The translations under genes were made by a program, and so were the position numbers. A DNA stretch of 64,000 nucleotides from Acanthornis magna (Eukaryota > Chordata > Aves > Passeriformes > Acanthizidae): positions 12,147,501 to 12,211,500 of the forward strand of contig JAWUZG010000036.1 of the NCBI GenBank assembly GCA_036785705.1. The letters run 5' to 3'. Positions 47,063-56,900 of the stretch are shown here, in pieces. The notes beneath the pieces were generated by a model. The model was not told where the DNA came from. It did not search any database and worked only from the letters and a program-made list of their open reading frames with translations. The first letter of the stretch is position 1. Each line of letters begins with the position of its first letter.

Positions 47063-48715
47063 GTTACTTTCGGCCTGGGTTTCCTGGTACACTACTTGGT
47101 CTTTCTGCTTCCTGTAACAATACCAGGTCCCATGGCCTGGTTTCTTACAATAGGTACAATAGTGGTTTGCTTTGCTCATACTCGGGTCACTCGACCTCGA
47201 GTCACCTCTAGTAAATTGAGTGGGTTTAGGAGAGCCAATTGTAGTATCTTTAGGAGGGTCTTTTTCAACATTTTTCATTATTTTTGCTTTTGTTTTCCAA
47301 TTTTCTTCATCTCTTCGAACAAAGACCCTCTGAGCTTCCTCGAGTAATTCCTTTAAATCTCTCTCTGGCCACTTGTCCAATTTTTCCAGTTTTTTACGAA
47401 TATCCGGCCAGGAGTATAGCACAAAATGTACTTTCAACATTGTTTGCCCGCTGTCGCTGTCTAAATCCAATTGGGTGTACAATTGCACATTGTTCTTTAA
47501 CCTTTCCAGCCAGTCATGGGGAGTTTCATCTTTACCTTGGGTACTTCCAAATGCCCTCTTGATGTTGTTCACCCTCGGAACAGCCTCTCTAATCCCTTTT
47601 ACTATCAATTTTCTATAATCTTTCATATTTTCCCTATCCTCCTCGTCATTTGGGTTCCAATTTGGATCTTCATTTGGCATTTTCCGTTCTCCAGGAGGGC
47701 CCTGATTATCATTATTTTCTCTCTCCCACACTTTCATTCCCGCAGTCCTTATTAAACATTGCTCCTCCAGGGAGAACAGGGACTGGAGGATGGACTGCAT
47801 TTCGTGCCAAGTGAATATGTTTGGCCCGAGGAATTGATCGAATTGTTGAGATAACCCTATCGGGTCACTCAATAAGGACTTCATTTCTCTTTTGAAATCT
47901 CTTACCTCTGAGGAGGAAAGAGGTGCAACTACATATCCAATTCCTCCCCGTGCTCCACCCATAGGCACTTCTCGCAGGGGGAAAGCCTTTGTTTTATCTT
48001 GTGGAGTTTTGGAACAATCCTCACAAATTGAGCAGGCCAATTTAACATTTCGTTTTCTGGTTGAGGAGAGAGATTTTTCTTTTCCAATTGGAGTAATTTT
48101 GCTTTTTGAATGTTTTGGACAAGGAGAGTTAGAGAGGGTATGTTTTCTTTTTGGTGTGCAGACTTCTCCCTCATCTGACTGACTGGAATTATTTGTGTCC
48201 TCCTCCTCTATTGAGGATTCGGCACTACTATCTCCATCAATTTGGTTAGCAGCAACTGGTGGAAGGGCATCTAAAGGGTCCCATCGCTTTGGTTGAACTT
48301 TCCTTACTTTTTGATCTTTTTTGTCAGTGGTTGATGTTTCATGTTTAGTTAATTTTGAGTTGTCTTTTACTGTTAAGATTTTCTCGTCTTTTGTTTCCAC
48401 ATTGTTCCAATATTTTAACCAAATTCGTGCGTAATCCAATTGTTCCAATTTCTTTGGGCCCTTATAATGTAGATATAAGCAAAGGGCCTTACAGAGCCAT
48501 ATCTCTGAAGATCCCTGTTTGGGCCACTTGAGTCCATCCTCTCGAATTTTCTTTCTAGGCCACTCAAAGACACAGTACTGGATCATTTGCACTGCATCCT
48601 TCCCCTTAGTTAATTCATGACTGTCCCAATTTTTGAGCATAATGCCTAGGGGACTGTCAGGTGCTACTTTGTAATTCTTCAGGGAAGAGTGGCTCTTGCT
48701 TACACACTGACCCAT
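47060..48715 (-). CDS. gag: gag polyprotein
   Basis: 551 codons. It begins MGQCVSKSH, a glycine-2 myristoylation-type start for membrane targeting of the matrix domain. A serine/acidic-rich middle region (about 170-195) and basic stretches precede the capsid. The capsid C-terminal half has a major-homology-like segment (QGKDETPHDWLERL, from about residue 393), followed by a charged helix-rich stretch (EKLDKWPERDLKELLEEA). The nucleocapsid carries one CX2CX4HX4C zinc knuckle (520-533), as in gammaretroviruses. I see no PPxY or PTAP/PSAP late-domain motif in Gag. The frame is intact and stops at UGA for readthrough into pol. The start ATG is the first in-leader ATG after the LTR. Confidence 0.95.
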   Translation of the reverse strand: MGQCVSKSHSSLKNYKVAPDSPLGIMLKNWDSHELTKGKDAVQMIQYCVFEWPRKKIREDGLKWPKQGSSEIWLCKALCLYLHYKGPKKLEQLDYARIWLKYWNNVETKDEKILTVKDNSKLTKHETSTTDKKDQKVRKVQPKRWDPLDALPPVAANQIDGDSSAESSIEEEDTNNSSQSDEGEVCTPKRKHTLSNSPCPKHSKSKITPIGKEKSLSSTRKRNVKLACSICEDCSKTPQDKTKAFPLREVPMGGARGGIGYVVAPLSSSEVRDFKREMKSLLSDPIGLSQQFDQFLGPNIFTWHEMQSILQSLFSLEEQCLIRTAGMKVWERENNDNQGPPGERKMPNEDPNWNPNDEEDRENMKDYRKLIVKGIREAVPRVNNIKRAFGSTQGKDETPHDWLERLKNNVQLYTQLDLDSDSGQTMLKVHFVLYSWPDIRKKLEKLDKWPERDLKELLEEAQRVFVRRDEENWKTKAKIMKNVEKDPPKDTTIGSPKPTQFTRGDSRSSDPSMSKANHYCTYCKKPGHGTWYCYRKQKDQVVYQETQAESN

Positions 48716-48725
48716 TTTGGCTCAA

Positions 48726-48727
48726 CT
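48726..48727 (-). promoter_or_regulatory. candidate 3' splice site just upstream of gag
   Basis: Sense TTCTTTTTACTTTCCC then ATCGTTGCAG ends 10 nt before the gag ATG. It is a good pyrimidine tract and CAG, and could remove the leader as an intron. Sequence-only evidence. Confidence 0.4.
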
Positions 48728-48791
48728 GCAACGATGGGAAAGTAAAAAGAATATAGAATTTAAAATACCCACTCTCTATTTTATTTTCTCT

Positions 48792-48793
<2 letters not shown>

Positions 48794-48824
<31 letters not shown>
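48794..48824 (-). repeat. A31 tract (T31 on + strand) in the leader
   Basis: Thirty-one consecutive T on the + strand, an internal oligo(A) in the sense RNA about 80 nt before gag. Length in the assembly may be unreliable. Confidence 0.9.
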
Positions 48825-48828
<4 letters not shown>

Positions 48829-48960
48829 ATATATGTATAAATAATATATAAATATTTTGATTTAATTTATTTTTTACAAAATTTTTTTTTTTAATAATAT
48901 ATGTATAAATAATATATGAATATTTTGATTTAATTTATTTTTTACAAATTTTTTTTTTTT
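48825..48960 (-). repeat. 68-bp tandem repeat, two copies
   Basis: AATAATATATGTATAAATAA and the following TATTTTGATTTAATTTAT stretch recur with a 68-bp period (starts at 48825 and 48893). Part of the unit appears again at about 49182-49240. Confidence 0.9.
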
Positions 48961-48993
48961 TTTAATTTAATTAATTAATTTATTTATTTATAT

Positions 48994-49451
48994 CTTTTGA
49001 TGTTCTTTACTTAACTTAATTATTTTCTATGATGGGAACTTGATAACTTTCCGTGGGAAAAATTAATAATTCACTTAAACAATTAACAAAGCAATTGAAT
49101 AATTAAACAATAAGAAACCAAGATGGCCGACAATAATAACTTCCCGTGGGAAAAATAAATACTTCACTTAAGCACTTAAATAATATATGAATATTTTGAT
49201 TTAATTTATTTTTTTACAATTTTTTTTTTTTTTTTTTAATTTAATTAAATTAATTAATTTATTTATATCTTTTGATGTTCTTTACTTAACTTAATTATTT
49301 TCTATGATGGGAACTTTCCGTGGGAAAAATTAATAATTCACTTAAACAATTAACAAAGCAATTGAATAATTAAACAATAAGAAACCAAGATGGCCGACAA
49401 TAATAACTTCCCGTGGGAAAAATAAATACTTCACTTAAGCACTTAAATAAT
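48994..49451 (-). repeat. 275-bp tandem duplication
   Basis: The block starting CTTTTGATGTTCTTTACTT at 48994 starts again at 49269. The second copy lacks a short TGATAACT insertion and ends near 49451. Both contain CCGTGGGAAAAA twice and one CCAAGATGGCCGAC. Confidence 0.9.
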
Positions 49452-49545
49452 GCAATGGACAATTAAACAATAAGGAACCAAGATGGCCGACAACTGAAAA
49501 CCAAAATGGCTGCTATAAATAATTCACTCAAGCAATTAAATAAAG

Positions 49546-49850
49546 CAATGAACAATTAAACAATAAAGAACCAAGATGGCCGACGACTGAAAACCAAAAT
49601 GGCCGCTATAAATGATTCACTTAATCAATGAACAATTAAACAATAAAGAACCAAGATGGCCGACGACTGAAAACCAAAATGGCCGCTATAAATGATTCAC
49701 CAAATCAATGAACAATTAAACAATAAAGAACCAAGATGGCCGACGACTGAAAACCAAAATGGCCGCTATAAATGATTCACTTAATCAATGAACAATTAAA
49801 CAATAAGGAACCAAGATGGCCACCGGCTGATAACCAAAATGGCTGCTTCC
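49546..49850 (-). repeat. 80-bp tandem repeat, about 3.8 copies, with paired YY1-like sites
   Basis: CAATGAACAATTAAACAATA begins units at 49546, 49626, 49706 and 49786 (exactly 80 bp apart). Each carries CCAAGATGGCCG and CCAAAATGGCCGC, on the sense strand CGGCCATCTTGG and GCGGCCATTTTGG. The units are nearly identical; the last diverges after 49810. A 93-bp diverged unit precedes at 49453. Confidence 0.95.
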
Positions 49851-49997
49851 CCCTTTCCGGAGAAGCTTCTGGCTGAAGAAGAAGAACCCAAAATGGCTGC
49901 TCCCCCCTTCCCGGAGAAGCTTCTGGCTAAAGAAGAAGAACTCAAAATGGCCGCTCCCCCCTTCCCGGAGAAGCTTCTGGCTAAAGGACAGTTAGAG
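49836..49997 (-). repeat. 54-bp tandem repeat, three copies
   Basis: AAAATGGCTGCT, a C-rich run, CCGGAGAAGCTTCTGGCT and GAAGAAGAA recur at 49836, 49890 and 49944. The period is a multiple of three, so the + strand frame (antisense to the provirus) stays open across it. Confidence 0.95.
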
Positions 49998-50402
49998 AAA
50001 GGGGACAGAGTAGATAGAAATATAAAAACTGAGGAGAAAATATATATATATGAAGGCCGCGCGGTATTTTTTTTTTCTTTCTTTCTGGGGCTGGGCTTTT
50101 TCCCTTAACAAAAATTTTCAATTTTCTTTGAATCTCCCACTTTCAGTCGCTTCAAGCTCACTCTCTCTGCTCTTGCCCCAAAACTGAGTCAGAGAGCTCT
50201 GGCTCTCAGCTCCTTGCCCTGTCTCACTCACTCTGCAATCACACCAGGGGTGGCCAACCCCACACTCACCCTTCAATCAGGGCTGGTGCTAGGGAGAAAC
50301 TAAACAGAAATTTTCTTTTTATAAGTTGGTTTTCCCTAACTACAGTCCCCTAGAAAGGGGTAGGGCCTCACCAATCTCCTGCGATGGTCTTGGAGTCCTC
50401 TC

Positions 50403-50404
50403 AC
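50403..50404 (-). promoter_or_regulatory. candidate proviral 5' splice site
   Basis: Sense CTACG/GTGAGAGG, about 110 nt after the primer site, is the best donor-like sequence in the LTR-proximal leader. It is the expected position for the major donor used to make env mRNA. A second candidate (ATTG/GTGAGG) lies about 30 nt further on. Confidence 0.4.
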
Positions 50405-50516
50405 CGTAGGTGGTATCCGCAGTAGTCCAAATTTGAGGAAAAAATCGGAAAAATTAAAAATTTGGAAAAAAACCAAAAAATCGGGATTTTTGGGCAAATT
50501 TGGGCAAAAAAAGGAT

Positions 50517-50534
50517 ATCCGGGACGAGCCCCCA
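50517..50534 (-). other. primer binding site, tRNA-Pro type
   Basis: Sense TGGGGGCTCGTCCCGGAT matches the 3' end complement of tRNA-Pro at 17 of 18 bases (the mismatch is the third C of TCCC). It is separated from the 5' LTR by six bases (ATTTCT). Confidence 0.9.
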
Positions 50535-50564
50535 AGAAATTGTCATAAAAAAGACAATTTCACA

Positions 50565-50607
50565 CTCGTGGGTTAGAGCAAAAGGTGTTTATTGCTGAAC
50601 CCACGAG
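50565..50607 (-). promoter_or_regulatory. poly(A)-signal hairpin in 5' LTR
   Basis: Same 10-bp stem and AATAAA-containing loop as in the 3' LTR. In the 5' copy such a fold may help suppress premature polyadenylation. Confidence 0.5.
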
Positions 50608-50959
50608 GTCCAGGATCTCCCGAGGGAGAAATGAAAGGAAAAAGAAAGAAAAAAAAGCACAAAAAAAAAGGAAGGTCCCAGGACAGCAATAAGACTCTCC
50701 TGGCCACCGGTTGGTGGCCAAGGACAAGGAGATCCCTCAGGCCGGGTGGCGAACTTAAGCTAATCTTAAGTTCAAAAAAAAGATTTTAAGTATAGCCCAT
50801 AAAAATGGGCAAGAGGCCCAGCACCCGACCCAGCCTCTGACTCCCTGCTAGTCAGAGAGACAGAGACACCAGGCACCCTGCACAGACCAGAGTCTGCAGC
50901 TGTTGGTGGTAAAGGCACCTGGAAAAAAAGAGAGACTGTCTCAGCTCAAGAGAGCCAAA

Positions 50960-50965
50960 TTTATA
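50960..50965 (-). promoter_or_regulatory. TATA box of 5' LTR
   Basis: Sense CTTTATAAATTTGG. Transcription would begin about 25-30 nt downstream, near 50930, giving a long R region of about 0.35 kb. Confidence 0.5.
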
Positions 50966-51558
50966 AAGTTTTTGATGGGCTGGTCCGAATTAGCCTCTCC
51001 GCCCTCTCGCTCGCTGGTGATTGGGAATACTAATTAATGAGGTGGCCTTCCCCACCAATAGATGGATCGTTGCCTAGGGGTAATTTGCAAAGGCGGGAAA
51101 GGGCCTCATTAGTATTCCACTTGAGGTGGGCGGAGAGGTGCAAACCTTCTATTTTTAGCTCGGGTGCTGCAGAGTGCCTTTAATATTGGGATGGGTGATG
51201 GGCTTACAGATTTACAATACAACATAAAAACTGAGTTTTACATAAATAAAATTACAAAGATAAAGGATTTTTAAAAAGGTACAAAACTTCTGAACTCAGG
51301 GTTACATGGGTTCAACTGCTTTTCCATCTAAAATACCTTCAATCCCTTTTATTTTGCTCCAAACAACTTTAATATCCCAATGCTTTTACCCAGAAACATT
51401 GCACTCTTAAAACATCTTTAAAACAGTCTCTTTTTTAACTTTTCAATCTAGAACTTTATCAAAAATCCAAACTTTCAACTCCACTCAACAGGTACAACAA
51501 TACAACAGCAACCATCAACTCCAACATGCGAAAAATCACTCCACTCTCATTTATAACA

Positions 51559-51563
51559 AAAAC
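51559..51563. repeat. target-site duplication, right copy (AAAAC)
   Basis: Matches 40949-40953. The uninterrupted site would read GGTGGAAAACAGTGC. Confidence 0.85.
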
Positions 51564-54559
51564 AGTGCACGGAAGCCTCTGGTCCAGGGCAGATGGCAGG
51601 TGATTAAAGACTTGGCCCTGGTGCTTGGCTAATGAACTCCTTTGGGAAGGGGCAGAATGACCCATGGGAATCCCATGCTGCACTTGCAGCTGGAGCTGAA
51701 CAGGCAGGAGACTACTTTCAGAGATTTCTGGGGACTTTGTTGTTGCCAGTGTTGCTTTGCCATAATAATTGGTAGCAAAGCAGTTTCGACTCAGCAGAGG
51801 CCAATAACTGTATGCAGCCCTGCATCCAACTTGCATTGGATATTTTAATGGAATGCTTTCCCAGGCTGCCAAACTATGCCCCTTCACTAATAACATCTAA
51901 AGCAATAGGCCTGTGGCTTATTTTACTGGCCCATGTTTATATTTTTTCTACTGAAATGACCTAGTTTTGACATATTTAATTAGTGGTAAAAGCCCAGAAT
52001 AAAAGCTTACAAGTCTGAAGGATACTTCAGCTCTTCACAAGCAGCTACTAAACACCTGCTCTCAGAAACTTGCTGTGGTTGATTCTGGTTCAGGTAATAC
52101 TTTAGTGTGTGTATGCTTTCATCTGCTGGGCTGTGGTTCAAGGAAGCCCTGACCAGGAATGCAGCTGGTAAATCCCCCATGGATTATATATATAATATAT
52201 ATATATAACATGATATGATATATATATGATATTTTATATATATATGATGCTTAACTGCCATGCACTTTTCACTTGCCTAGAGTTTCATACCTCTTGGGCC
52301 AATGCTGTATAGCTGCTTGGGTATAATATGCACAGAAACCACTGCACCTTGCTCATAGGTAGTCGTAATTGTGTACAGCAGCTGCTTAACTTCGCAGAGC
52401 AGCACAAAATTTCAAATGAGCATGTGAAAGGAAGAAAAGTAATAAAACTTCAGGAACACTTCTAAGGTAGAACATGACAAATTTTTATCTTCTGTCATTC
52501 TAATGCCTCTGGGAAGTAATTTTTTTCTTAAGAAAGTGATTTTGTTTGCTTTATGTTCTTTCTGTTAAATGGAACGTATCTAGGCTGAAGCTGCTAAGAT
52601 GCAATAAATCCAAACCATAAACAATCAACTCGTGGAGTTGCTTTTCAAGCTAGGAGAGCATCTCTGAGGAAAATTGGTTGAAATTCATATTTACCCAATC
52701 CATCTGGCAGTGCTGGCATGTCTTGTGGTGACTTTCATTGGAGATTGTTGTGAAATGTTTACTTAATTGTTTTTCTCCTTCTTTCCACACATTCCCTCCC
52801 AACTCCCACTCCCCCACCCTGACCTCACAACAAAGAGATTAACCAGTCTCTACCACAAGTGCTCTGGAACAAAAAGAAAGTATGTGTTTTGCTTTGTGAG
52901 GAAAGAAGGTTGGCAATGATCCTTGGCTCTGATTTTGCAGATGACTGTAGTTGTTTTCCTGGGATTTTGTGTTATGTAGTTAAAAGAGCTTCTTGTGTGA
53001 GTAGAATTAAACACCTTGGTTTACCGAATAGAGGCTATGCTATCAGACGTTTGGGTGTTTGTTTGCTTTCAACAATTAATTACCAATGATGGAAAACTGC
53101 TTTTAATGTGCCATTAGGCAAAACGTCATTAGGATTGGTAATCTATAAAAGGTATTTAGGTCACGGATAATTTCCAGACTGAAACGAATTCTGCAGCATT
53201 TTAATGACTCTGCGCCCGGTGTGCGTCCTGGCAGCTCCTCTCATTCTATTGGGCTGTTCTTGTTCCCTTGTCTGGCTGCTGCTGTTTCTGAAAGAGACTT
53301 CCAGGGAGATCACAGGTGATGCCAACGTGGGTAGAGCTCTTCTGACGTGCTCTTTAGGTCACTGAGGTAACAGTGCATGGCAAACATATTTAGCTTCCAA
53401 TAATGGAATAATAAGCACAAGGACAAATAACTTGTGCTCAGTAGCCTTGCATTTAACAGATACTCTATCATCCTGTTTTCTTAAAGATTTCTCTTCCAGG
53501 AGTGCCAGAGGAGACATTGTAAGATAAAAAGCTGTTGTTCCACTGGATTACTGCAGAGGATGGAAAATGCGGACTGCTTCCTGATTGTGTGTAATAAGAG
53601 TTGAACGCTCTGGACTGTAAATCAGAGAAGATAACCATCATTGCATGCAGCTCGGATGAGAGCTCAGCTACAGCAGTTTCCTAGATTCCTGCATTCCTTC
53701 CTTATCAGCCTGTAACACAGTGGCATGAGCAGATGTGCAGACACTGCTGAATAATATCACTTACATGTGTGTCTTGCCAACAAGAAAAAAAGAGAATGTA
53801 CAGCTGCCCCGCTATCTTCACGCTGTTAAACACTCATGTTACAGCGGGAAGCTCTCTTCCTGTTTGGATTGTTTTATTTTTCATTAAACACAATCACTAA
53901 TAGAGGAACCAAGACTCAGAAGTGACTAAGGTTTTCCTGCACTGGCCGGTGTTCACATTAATGTAGGTGCTGCAGAGGGATAAAATGTTGAGCCAGTTGA
54001 GGCTCCAGTTCCCTATGCAATGAGCTGGAGAAGGGCGTGCAGGGGGATGGTTTCTGTGTGCTCCCTTTCCCACCTCGACTTAATCGTGTGTGCTTCAGCC
54101 AACATGTGGACACTTTGAGGACAGTAAAACAACTGATGTATGCTGTGCTCTGTGAACAAAATAGCAATCAAGTCATTAGAAAAAGAGAAAGGTTTAAAAC
54201 ATTTCAGTACTGGCCTTGAAAGAGACATTTTCTTGCCAGATGTATAATCTGGTAGATGCCAAATAACCTGAAGGATGTCCATACCCAGAAATTTGTCATA
54301 TCTTCCCAAGTATAGTGTTTGATTTAATGAGACATTATCTCTCCCTGCAGACCTTGGTTGGCCAAATTGCTTCTTTTATGATTGATGCTACAATGCCCTT
54401 TCTGTACAGCCAGCCCCAAATGCCTTTTTTGAGATGCCTGCCAGACGCAGTGTCTCTGTCCCTGAGGGGTGTCATCTTTTTGTGGACCTCTATTATTGTC
54501 TTCCTCAGTTATTTCTTTTTCAGACTTAGGAGTCTGAAACAATATACCACAAAATTTTT
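51564..54559. other. intergenic, AT microsatellite only
   Basis: About 3 kb of unique-looking sequence. An imperfect (AT)n tract is at 52184-52246. No gene or known repeat recognised. Confidence 0.5.
52184..52246 (+). repeat. imperfect (AT)n microsatellite
   Basis: Runs of TATATA broken by ACATGATATGA and ATTTT. Confidence 0.9.
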
Positions 54560-55160
54560 GTTTCTTAGTGGGAAACAATCCACACTTTTGAACTTCTTTG
54601 TGTCCCTTCTCTGAACCCTTCTCAATTCTATTATGTGCTGCTGAAGATGAAAGTAATGGAACTGCACACAGTATTCAGTTTATGGATAAATGCTGGATTT
54701 ATACATGGGCATAATGTTGCTCTTGATTTTGGTCTCTGTTCCTTTTCTAAGAATTCCTATTATTCAGTTTGCTCTTTTGACTGCTACTGAGCACTAAATT
54801 GATGTATTTATATAACTATTTATCATAATCTCTATGTTTTGCGCAACTGGTAATGGCCAGCTTGGAAAACATCATCTTACATTATCTTTGAAATTAAGAT
54901 ATTTTATTTATCTCCCTTAAGACTGACTTTATTATTATCTCCCCTGAATTTCAGCTGTGTTATTATCTAGTCATTCAGGCTCACGAGGTCCTCTTGAAAT
55001 TGTTGAATATTGCCCTTTCCAACAACCCTGAAAAATAAGCATCAACAATGTCACCATAGTACTGTTTCCACATCATTCAAAATTTGTTGTACACTGCAAA
55101 TACCAGAGCAGACACTTGGAGAATGCTGCCTGCCACCTCCCTAGAAATCTGTGGTGAATG
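54560..55160 (-). mobile_element. degraded ancient CR1/L3-like LINE
   Basis: On the + strand: TGTCCCTTCTCTGAACCC, GGAACTGCACACAGTATTCA, GGATTTATACATGGGCATAA, TTTGCTCTTTTGACTGCTAC and later GCAAATACCAGAGCAGACAC occur in the order of the complement of old amniote CR1/L3 elements. It is far more diverged than the other CR1 copies and has no usable frame. Confidence 0.6.
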
Positions 55161-56900
55161 ACCTTGTTGATAGAGTTAGAAGTGCAGAGACATTATTTGG
55201 CAATCATACACAAACCTCCAAACACTTGCTGATGTGTCCAGACAACTGAGAGATGTTTGTAGAGGAGGGCATGCCTTTGCAAAAGAGTGCTGATGTTTTC
55301 CAAATCACCTCCTCTCTTCTCCTGTTTACCCAGTGTACACCCATCCTCTTTGAGTCTAGGTATTTTCATGCTTCACAAAACAGGAAGGCCTCCTTAAAGC
55401 TGTGAGGTCAAGGAAATGCTAAGCTGGAAGGGTCAATTTTGGTTAATCAAGCTGTGAGACCTCCTGCTTTTTGAAGTGTATCCTGCTGCTTTTCTCCTAT
55501 TCGTCAGGTTTAGCCAGTGGAGTCCTACTTGTGTCTTTTAGCCGAGGTCATTTATGAGGCTATGAAATAACGTTCATGCCCTAAGAGACGAGCGAGGGGA
55601 CAGTCCCTTCAGAGTGACACTTCTCCTTACAGCTCAGCTTACTGTCAGCTGTCCTGAAGCTGCCTGCACACCTTAAGTGTTCTTGCCATAATCCCTCCTC
55701 CAACTGAGCATGCAGTCTTCCACAAGTTTTTAGCTGGTGTTCATCAAAGTTTTTTTCCTTTGCTTGTTTTTAAAGAAGATTTTAGTTTTCTTCCTTAGGA
55801 AAAAGAATACTTTGGCCTTGGTACACTTGGTACACTTTCAAGGCTTTGCCCTTGATACACTTGTATTTTGCAGTTTCTGTTTCACTCTGTTTTTCCTTAG
55901 GCTGCTTTTCCTATTTTGCTCTAAAACCTTTAAATACCATTGAGGTTTGGCTAATAGAAGTTGTTTTTCCTTGTTTGCTTTGTCTCCCTCTTCTCTGGAT
56001 ATGGATTTTTTTCCTATTATCTACTCATATTGTGCCTTCACTGACTCAAGAGGTTTATAGAAAATATTTGCTATCAAAGCTGAGGTTTCATAGAGGAGAG
56101 CCTTTAAAAGTTTTGAGATTGAGTTTGCTTCAGTCAATTGTTTGCTTCAATCATGAATGCACAAAATCTTTCAGTTTTGCTTCTATTTTATTTGAGGTAA
56201 TTTGAATTTTCATACCCTTAATTCCACTTTCTGTTTGCTGCCTTTATTAGCATTTTGCTTAATCAATATTTTACTTCTGGTTTCAATTTGTTTTAAGTTC
56301 TATCTATTCATCCTTGTGGTATTAGAGCTTTTCTGATTTATGTAGTTGAATGTAGCCAATTGTTTAACTGCTGTTAAAATGTCACACTCATCATAACCCT
56401 CAAAATTTCACACATCATCACCATGCATATTTACTCCTAAAATATTCTTTTTTCTACAGTCTTCTCTCTTTCTTACCAACTTCTTTGACATTGACTATGA
56501 AATTATTGATACGTAACTCACAATCCTTTCTACGTGCAAGTGCATGTTTGGATATGTGCTGACTGCTGCCAGTAAACTTCTTTACTATGTGTTAGCTTGG
56601 TCCAGTAATCGTTTCTGAGAGCTCAGTATTTAGTCATGCTTCATGCTAATTTCTAGAAGTTCAGCCTTGAGTAATACACTCGCTCAGTCTTCAGAGTATG
56701 TAAATATTTCCCTTCACTGTAACTCTGAGTTGCTGTAGAGGATGGTGAAATTACATGGAAAATAGGTGTTTTTTCACTTCCCTCTAAAAGGAATTAAGTT
56801 TTATGTAGTTCATATAGGATGTGAATTAAAATTTATTCCATATTTTTTTCCATTTGAGTATGATCACATTTGCAGGAAAATCTCTGTGGTTTTGATTTAA
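55161..56900. other. intergenic, no features seen
   Basis: 1.7 kb without recognised features. Two overlapping + strand frames near 55.7-56.2 kb are Phe/Leu-rich, low-complexity and unsupported. Confidence 0.5.

Larger units (their letters stand above)
48716..50516 (-). other. proviral leader: 1.8 kb, repeat-built, free of sense-strand ATG
   Basis: Lies between the primer site and gag. Reading line by line, I find no CAT on the + strand (no sense ATG) from just before the 5' LTR to the gag start, but about 36 ATG on the + strand itself. The gag-proximal 1.1 kb is very AT-rich and made of 68-bp, 275-bp, 80-bp and 54-bp tandem repeats. The LTR-proximal 0.55 kb is of mixed composition. About fourteen YY1-like CCATNTT sites occur on the sense strand. 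No protein-coding role is evident. Confidence 0.8.
50541..51558 (-). repeat. 5' LTR of the provirus
   Basis: About 1018 bp, sense strand starting TGTTATAAATGAG at 51558 and ending TTTTTTATGACA at 50541. It differs from the 3' LTR at two substitutions and three A-run lengths. As the 5' copy it would drive proviral transcription from the TATA box at 50960-50965. The last bases contain an ATG that opens a short reading frame ending within the first part of the leader. Confidence 0.95.
40949..51563 (-). mobile_element. full-length class I (gammaretrovirus-like) endogenous retrovirus
   Basis: Minus-strand provirus of 10.6 kb in the order 5' LTR (50541-51558), proline-type primer site, long repetitive leader, gag, UGA, pol, env (surface part only), polypurine tract, 3' LTR (40954-41972). 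It is flanked by a 5-bp AAAAC duplication. The class assignment rests on the N-myristoylation start and single zinc knuckle of Gag, gag and pol in one frame separated by a stop, a YVDD reverse transcriptase, a D,D-35-E integrase with a C-terminal GPF segment, and a CWVC motif in Env. Gag and pol are open throughout. The LTRs are almost identical, so insertion was recent. It lies about 23 kb beyond the GPBP1 stop codon in the opposite orientation. Confidence 0.95.

Noticed and set aside
49453..49997. CRISPR-like repeat array
   Set aside because: The 80-bp and 54-bp units are directly adjacent with no unique spacers, and they sit in a retroviral leader in a vertebrate genome.
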